A stretch of 64,000 nt of DNA from an uncultured Tenacibaculum sp. (GCA_947496185.1 CANMCD010000011.1:1-64000), one strand, 5' to 3'. Positions 41,111 through 51,383 are shown, numbered from the stretch's first letter. Translations and numbers: made by a program. The notes: generated by a model not told the origin, from the letters alone.

Positions 41111-43933
41111 TTAGAATTTATAGTTAAGAGAAAGGTTAAATAAAGAACCTAATTGACTAAAATGATAACCATCATAAGTCATCTGAGAATATCTTTGATT
41201 AAATGTAATCAAATTTGAAGGAGAATTTGTAACATTAGCTCCGTTCAAAATAGCTTGTCCAGTAGCTGTAGCATCAACAAATTTCCATTCAGGTAATACA
41301 TTTAATATGTTATTGGCGTTAAAAGACACAGTCCAATGTTTATTTACATTAACACTAACACCAAAGTCTGTTACAATATTAGGTGTAAATTCCGTTCTTA
41401 AGTCAGAAGTACCATCTGTAACAGCTCCTGCTGGTATGTCAGCTGGATTAACGAAAATTCCTTCTAAATCTTGAAGACCTTGTTGCGCAAATTCAGTTTT
41501 ACCAAAATAAGTATTGTTTAAGCTAAAGCTAAATTTTCCTATGTCATATGTGGTTCCTAATATCCATTTTGTTTGTGGTCTCGATGTAAAGAATAAAGCT
41601 TCTTGAGTTTCATTGGCTACAGACTGTCCTGAATTAGCAGCAAAAGCAGGGTTTTTAACAGCACCATCTCTTTCGTTTTGGATAGTATAGTTACCTGATA
41701 AGTTAAACCCTAAACTTCCTGTTCCTAAATCAATATTTTTATAGTTTAATACTACGTCTAATCCTGATGTTTTTGTATCTAATGCATTTACGAAGAAACT
41801 AACATCCGATAAACCGGCAAAAGCTGGTGTACTAGGAGGGGTTAATTCTGTACTTAAGATAATTCTATCTTTTACTGCTATATTGTAGTAATCTATGGTA
41901 AAAGAAAAGTTTTTAGAAGGTTTCCCTCCGATACCTACAGTAAAGTTAGTAGATTCTTCAGCGGTTAATTTAGGAATACCTAATAAGCTAGCTTGAGGTG
42001 ATACATTATTAACTAAACCACCTACTTGAATTCCTTGACCTGGTACAAAGCTATATTGCGCTTTTTGTGTATAAATCTGATGAAGTGTAGGTGCTCTGAA
42101 TCCTGTTGAAATCGAAGCCCTAAGTGTATACTTATCATCAGCGAACTTATATCGTGAACTAGCTTTCCACACAAAAGTGCTACCAAAATCAGAATAATTT
42201 TCAGCTCTAACCGTTCCGTTTATCAAGAAATCTTCAGTAAGATCCCAAGCAAGGTCAAAATATCCCCCTAGGTTATATCGGTTAAAACTTCCTGAGTTTT
42301 CAGGTCTATTACCTGCAAATGAGTCAGCACCACCACCATCATAAGAAGCCAAACCTCCTTCGATAACGGTAAAATTCTCTGTTCTAAACTCCGAACCAAA
42401 AGCTATCGCTACTTTGTCTGATAATACTTTCGAAACATCGATGTTTCCAACGATATGATTAAAAGAAGTTCCTCCTGGATCAAAACTAATTGGACTGTTT
42501 TCTCTGTATTGACTAACAGGGATAAAACCTTCTCCCGGGTCAGCTACACCGTTGTTATTAGTGTCATCTAACTCAGCTCTATAAACAAAGTTACCATTGT
42601 GAGAGTTGTTTACGCTGTAAGTTTGTTTGTTACCACCAAAAGTAGCACTTGCATCAATATTCCACCCATTTAACTTAGAAGTAAATCCTAAAGTAGCATT
42701 GTAATCATTTAATAGTCCTTCAAAAGTTGGAACATACCCGTCATAACCACCTGGGTTAGTAGGGTGATTTCCTGGGAAGAAATTCTCTAGATAAGGAAAA
42801 CTAGAAAGGGTTCTCCAGTAAGGAGTTCTATAGTTAGCAAAACTGTTTACTTTTTTGTATACGTATGCAGCATTGAAGTATAATTGATTATCATCTTTTA
42901 AATCTACGGCACCGTTTACTAAAAACTTAGAAGCTGTAGTTTCTGGAGATCCATTGACATTTCCTGCATCAGGCCTTCTTGATAAAAACTCATTGACAAC
43001 ATTGATGTCAGCTCCAAAATCTGCAGCTTCACCAGCAGCGTCTACAGTACCAGGTCTATTTGCTAAGGCAGTTTTTGAAAAATCAACGGTATAATTAACA
43101 AAACCTTTCCCGTTACCGATTTTAGTTCCGTTATTGATGCTTACTCCAAGCATTTCTCCGTCACCTTCCCCAGTTATTCCTGATCTAAAGGTGGCAGAAC
43201 CATTTTTATAATCATCTTTTAAGATAATGTTCATTACCCCAGCAATTGCATCAGAACCGTATTGAGCAGAAGCTCCATCTCTTAATATTTGAATGCTTTT
43301 GATTGCGTCGGTAGGGATACCAGAGATATCAGCACCAGTTTCCCCTCTACCAGGTGAAGTTTGTGTGTATAATAATGCACTTAAATTCTTACGTTTTCCA
43401 TTAATTAATATTAATGTTCTACTTGGTCCCATATTTCTAATTTCGTATGGGTCTAATAAAGAGGTAGCATCGTTAACAGGAGTGTTAACGGTATTAAATG
43501 ATGGTATTTTATATTGCAGTGCTTTGTCAAAAGTAGTTTGACCTGTAGATTGCAACTCTTTTACCCCTACAATGTCTACGGGTAAAGGGCTAGAAGTATT
43601 ACTTCTTGGTGGTGTTCTACTACCTGTGACTACCACTTCGTCCAATTCTAAACCTTCTTTTAAAACAATTGTTAGTGTCGTTTTTCCTTTAACGGAAACT
43701 TCTTGAGTTTCATAACCAGAAAAACTAACTACTAAAACGGCATTTTCTTTAACGTCTAGTTTAAATTTTCCATCAAAATCAGCTGTTGTACCATTTTGAG
43801 TTCCTTTTTCAACAATATTAGCACCTGGTAATACAGCATTGCTCGCATCTTTTACAGTTCCGGAGACTTGAACCTGTGCCCACGAGACAGTGCATAATGT
43901 GATTGCGAAAAATAAAGTGAAAAGTTTTTTCAT
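41111..43933 (-). CDS. TonB-dependent receptor with carboxypeptidase-regulatory-like N-domain
   Basis: This 940-residue outer-membrane transporter has a signal peptide MKKLFTLFFAITLCTVSWAQ. A CarboxypepD_reg domain follows (about 21-95; VSGTVKDASNAVLPGANIVE, NAVLVVSFSGYETQEV), then a TonB-box-like LDEVVVTGSRTPPR and a plug domain with LILINGKRK and ILRDGASAQYGSDAIAGVMN. The 22-strand barrel ends in an aromatic terminal strand (LFNLSLNYKF). The ATG at 43933 was chosen because it starts the signal peptide. No SusD partner is adjacent. It resembles the next receptor over the plug and is probably a paralogue; its substrate is unknown. Confidence 0.93.
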   Translation of the reverse strand: MKKLFTLFFAITLCTVSWAQVQVSGTVKDASNAVLPGANIVEKGTQNGTTADFDGKFKLDVKENAVLVVSFSGYETQEVSVKGKTTLTIVLKEGLELDEVVVTGSRTPPRSNTSSPLPVDIVGVKELQSTGQTTFDKALQYKIPSFNTVNTPVNDATSLLDPYEIRNMGPSRTLILINGKRKNLSALLYTQTSPGRGETGADISGIPTDAIKSIQILRDGASAQYGSDAIAGVMNIILKDDYKNGSATFRSGITGEGDGEMLGVSINNGTKIGNGKGFVNYTVDFSKTALANRPGTVDAAGEAADFGADINVVNEFLSRRPDAGNVNGSPETTASKFLVNGAVDLKDDNQLYFNAAYVYKKVNSFANYRTPYWRTLSSFPYLENFFPGNHPTNPGGYDGYVPTFEGLLNDYNATLGFTSKLNGWNIDASATFGGNKQTYSVNNSHNGNFVYRAELDDTNNNGVADPGEGFIPVSQYRENSPISFDPGGTSFNHIVGNIDVSKVLSDKVAIAFGSEFRTENFTVIEGGLASYDGGGADSFAGNRPENSGSFNRYNLGGYFDLAWDLTEDFLINGTVRAENYSDFGSTFVWKASSRYKFADDKYTLRASISTGFRAPTLHQIYTQKAQYSFVPGQGIQVGGLVNNVSPQASLLGIPKLTAEESTNFTVGIGGKPSKNFSFTIDYYNIAVKDRIILSTELTPPSTPAFAGLSDVSFFVNALDTKTSGLDVVLNYKNIDLGTGSLGFNLSGNYTIQNERDGAVKNPAFAANSGQSVANETQEALFFTSRPQTKWILGTTYDIGKFSFSLNNTYFGKTEFAQQGLQDLEGIFVNPADIPAGAVTDGTSDLRTEFTPNIVTDFGVSVNVNKHWTVSFNANNILNVLPEWKFVDATATGQAILNGANVTNSPSNLITFNQRYSQMTYDGYHFSQLGSLFNLSLNYKF

Positions 43934-44190
43934 AAATAAAAGTTTAGTTAATAATATGTTAAGATAATTAATTTTTAACATATTATTAGTGAATGTTCTA
44001 TATAATTATAAAAGTTTTTCTTAACATTTTTATACTCTTCATTTACAAGAAAATAAGGTTAAATGGAATACTTTTAAATAGTGAGAGATATAAAATATAA
44101 GGATTATTATAGTATAGGGTATCAGTAGTTTTTTAAGGAAAGGTGTTTCTTTTATGTGAGGTTTTAAAAGTTTGATTAATAGTGTTATAG

Positions 44191-47073
44191 TTATAGGTTG
44201 AAGCTTACTTTTGTATAATAAAAAGCACCATCACTACCCATTTGTACAGCATCCCATAGGCCGCCACTATCGGTATTTGAGCCTTGGGTAGTAGGGTAGG
44301 TATTAAGTAGGTTGTTAACACCTGCTTGTAAAGAAAAGTTATTGGTAAACCTATAAGAAAAATGAGAATCTAAAGTGTATTTAGCTACGTAATGATCTAT
44401 GGAATTGTTAAATCTTTGTTCAGAAGAATTATTAAAATTAGTTATTGGTTGGTTTATTTGCCAGTCAATTAATGTTACATTACTATACCTAGTTAACAAA
44501 TTACTCCAAGAAAAGTTGTTATTTGAATAGGTTGTGCGTATAATAATTTTATGTTTAGGTGCTGATGCTAGTAAAAAATATTGTTCTCTTATTCCGAAAA
44601 ATGTTTCTTGATGCAGGTTTTTGTGATTGATTTTATCAATTCTCATATTGTTTATATTCCCCGAAACTCCAATATCAAGTGAAGAATTGTCGAATTTTTT
44701 ATGCCAATTTATTCGTAGATCTATTCCGTATGTGGAAGTATTGACTCCGTTTGCAAAAAATTGTACTTTTTCAATATCCGTATTCGTATTAGAAACATCG
44801 AAGCCCCCACTTAGTATGATTCTATCTTTTATAAAGATATAATAGGAATCGAGAGAAAAATAAAAATTATCATTAAAACGATGATTAATTCCTACGCTAT
44901 AATTTATAGCTTTTTCTTCAGTGAGTTCTTCAATACCGAATTGTTGTGTAATAGGATTGTTATTCGCAATTAAAAAAGATTCAATAGGATTGTTGTCAAT
45001 ATAGTCGGTAAATTTAAGGCTGTAATAAATTTGTGCTAAAGAGGGAGCTCTAAAACCTGTACTAAAAGAAGTTCTAAAGTTTGTAGAGGGTGAAATTTTG
45101 ACTCTTGAAGCGATTTTGGTATTGAGAGTACTACCAAAATCACTGAAATTTTCAAAACGTAAGGCTGTTGCTAGTAACCATGTTTTTGAGAAATCTATTT
45201 CATTATCGAGGTAAAAACTAAAGCTATTACGTGTTCTATTTACTTCATTATAAGGGGCGTATCCTGGAAATCCTTGTGACCCTCCGGGTCTGATGATACC
45301 GTTAAACATAGGAAGATCCATTGTTGGAGTGTTTTCAGTAACGATTTTTCCATTATTATCATAAGAGGCGAAAGAGGCTGTTTCACCAGCAAAAATTTTA
45401 TAGTTTTCTATTCTTTTTTCAAGTCCTAACGCTAAGTGAAGCCCATTGAATATAGTAGGGAAATTTTTGGAAAGGTCAAGGTTAGTCGTATTTTGACTTA
45501 AAGAATGACCACCTGCATTAAATTTTGTAGGAGATTTGTCTAATAAAGTAGCATTTAAAGTATTTGTGATTGTATATTGGAAAAAATTTTTACCATAAGA
45601 ATTACTAAAATCAATATTCCAACGATTGATTTTTCCTTTTACACCAATAGTAAATGATTTATCAATAATATTTGAGCCAATAATAGGATCAAAACCGTTA
45701 GGATAAATATCTAATACATTTCTTTCGCTGAATGCATCTCTGGTAAATGCATACGCTTCTGTGTCTTTATCACTGTACCCAATGTTAGCATAAGTTTTGA
45801 ATTTATTAAGTAATGGTGTTTCAATATTTAGAAAGAGATGTTTGTTTTCAATAGCAGGTGACCCATAATTTTTTCTAGTGTTAGTACTTCTTCTAAAAGT
45901 ATGATTTTGAGATAAGAATTCACCAGTAAAATTAATAAAACCATTTTTTAGTATCGAAGTACCATAATTAACGGCTGTTTTGTGGGTAAAGCCATCCAAC
46001 CCTTTTCTGTTGGGATTGATATTTTTGTTTGCATTAAAAAGGCCTGTGGTAAAATTGATATTCGAAAAGTTGGTAGAATCTTTTAAAACAACATTAATTA
46101 CTCCTGCAATCGCATCGGATCCGTATTGGGCAGAGGCACCGTCTTTCAATATTTCGATTCTTTTAATTGCAGCGGTAGGAATTGTGTTTATATCTGTACC
46201 CGAATTACCTCTTCCTCTAGTACCATAAAGGTTTATTAAAGAAGTTTGATGTCTCCTTTTACCATTAACTAATACCAAGGTTTGGTCTGGACCAAGCCCT
46301 CTGTAAGTAGTAGGAGTAACATGGTCTGCTCCATCGGATCCTGATTGTTTGGTAGCATTAAAAGATGGAATTTCACTTTGTAAAAGCTGATTTATTTCAA
46401 GAAAGCTACTTTTGTTTTCAATTTCAGTAATGTCTACAACATCAGTGGCCACGGGAGCGTCAATTTTAGTTCTTTTGTGGTTTCTAGAGCCAACAATCAT
46501 AATTTCATCCAATTCTATTCCAGCATCTAGTATAATGATTAAGAATTTTTGAGAGGAATTAACTGTTTTTGTTTTGTATCCAATATGTGAAAAGTTCAAA
46601 GCATTATTTTTTTCTTGGAGTGTTAATGAAAATGTGCCATCTTTGAGAGAAGTAGTCCCATTAGGAGTGTTAATTTCAAGAACGTTTACTTTAGGAATAG
46701 GAAAATTGTCAGCATCTAACACAATTCCTTTAACCGTTAGTTTCTGGTTTTTTTCTTCAGGATTATTTTTTTCTGCCTCTGATGTTTTTTGATAAAGGAC
46801 GTAGAAGTTTTTTCCTAAATATTCAATATTATAGGGGGTGACTTTTTCTAGTAAATTAATAGATTGCTTAAGATTAATATCTTGTAAAGCTGTAATATCT
46901 ATTCGGTCTTCTTGAATGATTTCAGGATTAAAAGTGAAAAATACCCCATGTTTGTTGCTTATAATTTCCAACGCGTCAGATAAAGAGATTTCTGATTTCT
47001 CTTGAGAAAATGATAATTGTGTATAAAAAAAAACAACTACAAAAAATAACAATTTGGTATCCCCTAGTACCAT
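44191..47073 (-). CDS. TonB-dependent receptor with STN signalling domain
   Basis: This 960-residue receptor follows the anti-sigma gene by 10 nt. After the signal peptide (to about residue 23, QLSFSQ) comes a secretin/TonB short N-terminal (STN) domain (about 28-95; SLSDALEIISNKHGVFFTFN), then a CarboxypepD_reg domain (about 112-185), a plug (LVLVNGKRR; ILKDGASAQYGSDAIAGVIN) and the barrel. The STN domain contacts a FecR-type regulator, here encoded just upstream, so substrate binding probably activates the ECF sigma and receptor expression. Substrate unknown. It is a paralogue of the receptor downstream. Confidence 0.93.
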   Translation of the reverse strand: MVLGDTKLLFFVVVFFYTQLSFSQEKSEISLSDALEIISNKHGVFFTFNPEIIQEDRIDITALQDINLKQSINLLEKVTPYNIEYLGKNFYVLYQKTSEAEKNNPEEKNQKLTVKGIVLDADNFPIPKVNVLEINTPNGTTSLKDGTFSLTLQEKNNALNFSHIGYKTKTVNSSQKFLIIILDAGIELDEIMIVGSRNHKRTKIDAPVATDVVDITEIENKSSFLEINQLLQSEIPSFNATKQSGSDGADHVTPTTYRGLGPDQTLVLVNGKRRHQTSLINLYGTRGRGNSGTDINTIPTAAIKRIEILKDGASAQYGSDAIAGVINVVLKDSTNFSNINFTTGLFNANKNINPNRKGLDGFTHKTAVNYGTSILKNGFINFTGEFLSQNHTFRRSTNTRKNYGSPAIENKHLFLNIETPLLNKFKTYANIGYSDKDTEAYAFTRDAFSERNVLDIYPNGFDPIIGSNIIDKSFTIGVKGKINRWNIDFSNSYGKNFFQYTITNTLNATLLDKSPTKFNAGGHSLSQNTTNLDLSKNFPTIFNGLHLALGLEKRIENYKIFAGETASFASYDNNGKIVTENTPTMDLPMFNGIIRPGGSQGFPGYAPYNEVNRTRNSFSFYLDNEIDFSKTWLLATALRFENFSDFGSTLNTKIASRVKISPSTNFRTSFSTGFRAPSLAQIYYSLKFTDYIDNNPIESFLIANNNPITQQFGIEELTEEKAINYSVGINHRFNDNFYFSLDSYYIFIKDRIILSGGFDVSNTNTDIEKVQFFANGVNTSTYGIDLRINWHKKFDNSSLDIGVSGNINNMRIDKINHKNLHQETFFGIREQYFLLASAPKHKIIIRTTYSNNNFSWSNLLTRYSNVTLIDWQINQPITNFNNSSEQRFNNSIDHYVAKYTLDSHFSYRFTNNFSLQAGVNNLLNTYPTTQGSNTDSGGLWDAVQMGSDGAFYYTKVSFNL

Positions 47074-47083
47074 TAAAAAAAAA

Positions 47084-48088
47084 TTAATCCCTATAAACCA
47101 CTAATTTAGTGTTTTCTTTTTTAATGTTTACGTTAGTTGATTTTTTTATTGCGTTTAAACAAATATTTAGGTTTGTTGTTGGTACAATCCCTGTTATTGG
47201 TATGTTTTTTATCGACTTATCTTTAAAATTGAATGTTACCCCATAGGTATCCGATACTTTATTTAAAGCTTTTTCTAAAGGTAAGTTTTTAAATATAAGC
47301 TTTCCATTTTTCCAAGATACTTGTGCAGCACCCGACATTAGTTTTTGAGTAACAAGTATCTTCTGATCTTTTGAAGAGTATTCAATATATTCTCTTGGAG
47401 CCATTTTTTTAGAAATACCATTATCCATTGTAAGCCAAATGTTTCCAGTTTCTAAATAAACTTTCGTTTTTTCTCTTAACGTGTTAACATTAAAAGTAGT
47501 TCCGAACACTTCAACAAGTAAGTCGTTTGTTTGTACTAGAAATTTTGCGTTTTGGGTTTCTTTTTTGTTTACTTTAAAGTAAGCTTCTCCTTCAATCCAT
47601 ACTTTTCGAGGATTGTTTTTTTTATAGGAAAGGTTGGAATTAGCATTAAGGGTTACTAAGGTACCATCCTTAAGTTTTAAATTTAATATTTCTCCATAAG
47701 CAGTTTCATGAGTGATATAAAACGTGTTTTTATAAATTTTAAAACTTACGAAAGAACACAGAATTAATAAAGAAGCAACTGCTATAGTTTTAGATATTTT
47801 ATTGTCGAAAATTGAAGGTTTAGTCTTATTTTTCTTAAGAGCTAGTAGTGTACTTTCAAGCTTAACCCATTCTTCATCAACTTTTTCTTGTGATATAAAG
47901 TCTTTTTTTAGACTTATACCAAGTAAAATATCTCTGGCTTCGTATGCCATTTCTTTTTTTAGAGGGTTATTTTTTAACCAAAAATCCCAGAAAGACACGT
48001 CTGATAACTGACTGTTATTAGCCCAGTTAACAAAAGAAGAGTCGCTTAAAAAGTCTTCAACAGAATTATATGTTTTTTTCGTCATCAA
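47084..48088 (-). CDS. FecR-family anti-sigma factor
   Basis: This 334-residue regulator has a cytoplasmic N-domain (about 1-90; DFWLKNNPLKKEMAYEARDI), a membrane helix (about 98-117; TIAVASLLILCSFVSFKIYK) and a periplasmic FecR domain (AYGEILNLKLKDGTLVTLNA; VEVFGTTFNVNT) followed by the DUF4974-type C-terminus (LPLEKALNKVSDTYGVTFNF). It transmits the receptor signal to the ECF sigma encoded upstream. It lies in a leftward order sigma, FecR, receptor with short gaps. Confidence 0.92.
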   Translation of the reverse strand: MMTKKTYNSVEDFLSDSSFVNWANNSQLSDVSFWDFWLKNNPLKKEMAYEARDILLGISLKKDFISQEKVDEEWVKLESTLLALKKNKTKPSIFDNKISKTIAVASLLILCSFVSFKIYKNTFYITHETAYGEILNLKLKDGTLVTLNANSNLSYKKNNPRKVWIEGEAYFKVNKKETQNAKFLVQTNDLLVEVFGTTFNVNTLREKTKVYLETGNIWLTMDNGISKKMAPREYIEYSSKDQKILVTQKLMSGAAQVSWKNGKLIFKNLPLEKALNKVSDTYGVTFNFKDKSIKNIPITGIVPTTNLNICLNAIKKSTNVNIKKENTKLVVYRD

Positions 48089-48172
48089 AAAAATAATAAA
48101 ACATAGGTTTATATGTACATTAAGTACACATTTTATTAAATATACCCTTGAAAGACTACAATATTACAAAAA

Positions 48173-48739
48173 TTATATGTTTAGTAGCTTTAAAATTGCT
48201 AATTCTTCCCTTAAATTTTTAATGGCTTTATGTAAGGTGTTTATTACGCTTTGGTAGTTTATATCCATGGTTTCAGCTATCTCTCTGGCTCTTAGGTCAC
48301 AGTAGAATTTTAGGTAAACTACTTCTTTTTGTCTTTTTGGTAATTTGTTAATTAATTTTGATAAATTTTTGTTTCTAAAGGTTGTCGATTCTTGAAAAGT
48401 AAGGAATTCTTCAGGAGTAAAATTGATATCGACAACATTTTCATCGATACTTCTAACGGTGGAAGATTTTTGAATTTTATTAATTTTTTTAATTATAAAC
48501 CTTCGGTATGATGAAAATAAATAAGGAGCAATGCTTTGTAGGTCGCTTAAGTTTTCTTTATGTTCAAATACATAAACGAAAAAATCTTGCAAAGAATCTT
48601 CAGTAATAATGGGGTCTTTAGATATTTTTAAACCATAACTATAAAGTGTCGGATAAAACTTTTTAAAAATAACCGAAAAGGCCTTTATGTTTCCCCCTTT
48701 GAGATTCTTCCATAATAATTCATCGCTTAAATCCTTCAT
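48173..48739 (-). CDS. ECF sigma factor, FecI-type
   Basis: This 188-residue sigma-70 family member has region 2 with DSLQDFFVYVFEHKENLSD and the -10-recognising IAPYLFSSYRRFIIKKINK, and region 4 with LPKRQKEVVYLKFYCDLRA and EIAETMDINYQSVINTLHKA. It heads the sigma / FecR / STN-receptor operon of cell-surface signalling. Divergent from ychF. Confidence 0.92.
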   Translation of the reverse strand: MKDLSDELLWKNLKGGNIKAFSVIFKKFYPTLYSYGLKISKDPIITEDSLQDFFVYVFEHKENLSDLQSIAPYLFSSYRRFIIKKINKIQKSSTVRSIDENVVDINFTPEEFLTFQESTTFRNKNLSKLINKLPKRQKEVVYLKFYCDLRAREIAETMDINYQSVINTLHKAIKNLREELAILKLLNI

Positions 48740-48834
48740 TGTTCGATTGTTAATTCTTGATAAAAGTAATAAAAAAAAATAAATACTAAAAAAATGTTAA
48801 AAAAGCTTAGGTGTAGTAGACGAAAGTATTGTGT

Positions 48835-48842
48835 TATATTTG
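48835..48842 (+). promoter_or_regulatory. -7 element of ychF
   Basis: TATATTTG matches the Bacteroidetes -7 consensus, 27 bp before the ychF ATG. No TTG lies at the usual -33 distance. Confidence 0.5.
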
Positions 48843-48869
48843 CAGCTGAAAAATTATTAAGTAAATAAT

Positions 48870-49961
48870 ATGAAAGCTGGAATAGTAGGATTACCTAACG
48901 TTGGTAAATCAACTCTTTTTAATTGTTTGTCGAATGCAAAGGCACAGAGTGCAAACTTTCCTTTTTGTACTATTGAACCAAATTTAGGAGTGGTAAATGT
49001 ACCTGATCAAAGACTTCAAAAACTTGAAGAATTAGTAACTCCTGAAAAGGTAATTCCAGCAACTGTTGAAATTGTTGATATTGCTGGTTTGGTGAAAGGA
49101 GCAAGTAAGGGAGAAGGATTGGGAAATCAATTTTTAGCAAATATCAGAGAAACAGATGCTATTTTGCATGTATTGCGATGTTTTGATAATGATAATATTG
49201 TTCATGTGGACGGTTCTGTAAACCCTATTAGAGACAAGGAAACTATCGATATTGAGTTACAATTAAAAGATTTAGAGGCTGTAGAAAAACGTTTAGATAA
49301 GGTTAAAAGAGCAGCTAAAACGGGCAATAAAGAAGCACAAAAAGAACTAGAACTTTTAACAAAAATTCAAGAAGCCTTGTTAGAGGGTAAGTCTGTGAGA
49401 GCCTTGGAGTTTGGTGAAAAGGAAGAAGAACTTGTTTCATCAATGCAATTCATAACAGCAAAGCCCGTATTGTATGTGTGTAATGTCGATGAATCTTCTG
49501 CCAAAGATGGAAATGCCTATGTAGAAAAGGTTAGGGAAGAAGTTAAAGATGAAAATGCCGAAATAATTGTTTTGGCGGTAGGTACAGAGGCTGATATAGC
49601 AGAGTTAGAAGATTATGAAGAACAACAAATGTTTTTATCTGATATTGGTTTAAAGGAACCTGGGGTTTCTCGATTGATTCGTTCTGCATATAAATTATTG
49701 AATTTACAAACCTATTTTACTGCGGGTGTAAAAGAAGTAAGGGCATGGACAGTAAATGTAGGGGCTACAGCACCGCAAGCTGCTGGAGTTATTCATACAG
49801 ATTTTGAAAAAGGATTTATTAGAGCTGAGGTAATTGCGTATGATGATTATGTTTCTTACGGTTCAGAAAATAAAGTTAAAGAAGCTGGAAAAATGAGAGT
49901 AGAAGGGAAAGAATATATAGTCATAGATGGCGACGTAATGCATTTTAGATTTAATGTATAG
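48870..49961 (+). CDS. ychF: Redox-regulated ATPase YchF (Obg family)
   Basis: This 363-residue P-loop protein has GLPNVGKSTLFN (about 7-18, G1), PFCTIEPN (G2), DIAGLVKGASKGEGLGNQFL (G3) and NVDE instead of NKxD, the change that gives ATP preference. A coiled coil follows around 130-165, and the C-terminal TGS domain (about 280-363; FTAGVKEVRAWTV; HTDFEKGFIRAEVI) is complete. YchF binds ribosomes and affects stress responses. Confidence 0.96.
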   Translation: MKAGIVGLPNVGKSTLFNCLSNAKAQSANFPFCTIEPNLGVVNVPDQRLQKLEELVTPEKVIPATVEIVDIAGLVKGASKGEGLGNQFLANIRETDAILHVLRCFDNDNIVHVDGSVNPIRDKETIDIELQLKDLEAVEKRLDKVKRAAKTGNKEAQKELELLTKIQEALLEGKSVRALEFGEKEEELVSSMQFITAKPVLYVCNVDESSAKDGNAYVEKVREEVKDENAEIIVLAVGTEADIAELEDYEEQQMFLSDIGLKEPGVSRLIRSAYKLLNLQTYFTAGVKEVRAWTVNVGATAPQAAGVIHTDFEKGFIRAEVIAYDDYVSYGSENKVKEAGKMRVEGKEYIVIDGDVMHFRFNV

Positions 49962-50018
49962 CTTTCAGTATTTTATACTATCTATTTATTCTCGGTATAA
50001 TAATATATAATTCTGATT

Positions 50019-50052
50019 AAAACTCCATTGAATATTTATTCAATGGAGTTTT
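50019..50052 (+). terminator. Terminator of ychF
   Basis: AAAACTCCATTGAAT (50019-50033) pairs with ATTCAATGGAGTTTT (50038-50052), loop ATTT, followed by TT. Confidence 0.82.
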
Positions 50053-50120
50053 TTGTAAATTTATATCGGGATTAATACTATTACGGAGCTTTAATTTCAT
50101 GATAGTATAAAATTATACAT

Positions 50121-50792
50121 ATGATATTTGACAATAAAAGCTTAGTATTTTTACAAGACTTAAAAGAAAATAACAATAGAGATTGGTTTGCTGATAATAA
50201 AGCTAGGTTTCAGGAAGCACAAACTAATGCAAAAGAACTTTATAATGCTATTCGTGAAGCATTAGAAAAAAATGATGAAATCGATAAATTTAAGTTGTAT
50301 AGAATTTATAGAGATGTTAGGTTTAGTAAAGATAAGACACCATATCAACCCCATTTTGCAGGATCTTTTTCTAGAAAAGGAGCACATTTGAGAGGAGGGT
50401 ATTATTTGAGAATACGACCTAATGAAAGCTTTTTAGCAGGTGGCTTTTGGGAACCAAACAAAGAAGACCTATTTCGAATTCGAAAGGAATTTGAAATTGA
50501 TGATCTTGAGATCAGAAATATTCTTTCTGAGAAGAAGTTTGTGAAATATTTTGGAGGTAAACTTGAGGGAGATGAACTTAAAACTGCTCCTAAAGGTTTT
50601 GATAAAGAACACCCTGCTATTGATCTTATTCGTAAAAAAGGGTTTATTGCTATTCGAAAGTTCACAAATGAGGAAGTGTTGTCAAATGATTTTTTAACGG
50701 AAATAGAAAAATCATATAATGCATTACGCCCTTTTTTCGATTATATGAGTGATGTTTTGACAACAAATTTAAATGGGGAATCCATCTTATAA
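50121..50792 (+). CDS. DUF2461 (TIGR02453) family protein
   Basis: This 223-residue soluble protein has the family signature DLKENNNRDWFADNKARFQE near the N-terminus, then IYRDVRFSKDKTPYQPHFAG and GGYYLRIRPNESFLAGGFWE, complete to the end. The biochemical function is unknown. It is a single gene after the ychF terminator. Confidence 0.88.
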   Translation: MIFDNKSLVFLQDLKENNNRDWFADNKARFQEAQTNAKELYNAIREALEKNDEIDKFKLYRIYRDVRFSKDKTPYQPHFAGSFSRKGAHLRGGYYLRIRPNESFLAGGFWEPNKEDLFRIRKEFEIDDLEIRNILSEKKFVKYFGGKLEGDELKTAPKGFDKEHPAIDLIRKKGFIAIRKFTNEEVLSNDFLTEIEKSYNALRPFFDYMSDVLTTNLNGESIL

Positions 50793-50965
50793 TTGTAGTA
50801 AGAATTCATGTTTTTTTAGTACTGAAAAGCATGTTTTATTGATGAATTTCACTTTGTCATTATTGTATGTTTTTTATAGCAATAGGTAATTTATTACCAT
50901 TGAAGTATTGTAGATTTTTGTAATACGAAACTCTTTAAAAAAAGAGTTGTTTATTAATAAAAAAA

Positions 50966-50997
50966 GATAAGAAGTATTAACCAAAATACTTCTTATC
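50966..50997 (-). terminator. Orphan terminator-like hairpin
   Basis: GATAAGAAGTATT (50966-50978) pairs perfectly with AATACTTCTTATC (50985-50997), loop AACCAA. The run of A at 50960-50965 gives T on the minus strand. No protein gene directly precedes it on that strand. Confidence 0.6.
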
Positions 50998-51196
50998 ACA
51001 AACAAACTAAACATTGAAAAATAAAGGTTCAAGTTTCAAAATTTATAATAAATATAAGTCAAGAAGATGGAAATACATAGAAACTTAGGTGAAAAGAGGA
51101 TATGTGTAGCTAAAAGACAAAAAAACGTTTATGAAACGATAAAAAATAGCTACAAAAATTTCTGTTTTATCAGGTTTTAGGTGGCATATAATTAAT

Positions 51197-51233
51197 AAAA
51201 AAGCACAGATTCTTGAAAGAATTAGTGCTTTTT
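51197..51233. terminator. Terminator-like hairpin after the beta-barrel receptor gene
   Basis: AAAAAAGCAC (51197-51206) pairs with GTGCTTTTT (51225-51233) and TTCTT with AAGAA inside, separated by a 3x3 internal loop. A/T runs on both sides; it probably ends the leftward gene at 51384. Confidence 0.55.
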
Positions 51234-51383
51234 AAATAATTAATCAACAGTTAACTTAAAAATATAAAAAAAATCAAAATTATACCCCAAAGATATGCCT
51301 AATGTTAGTTTACAAATTATGTTATTAGTTAAATAGAAATACTTCTTAGGGTGAATGACACATATAAGACTTTAAAATGTTAA

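Larger units (their letters stand above)
50793..51383. other. Gene-free region with two hairpins
   Basis: The 591 bp hold no coding frame of note. Two strong hairpins (50966-50997 and 51197-51233) leave about 200 bp between them. The second serves the leftward receptor gene or both strands; the first has a T tract only on the minus strand and no obvious gene upstream of it. A small leftward RNA between them is possible but not shown. Confidence 0.5.
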
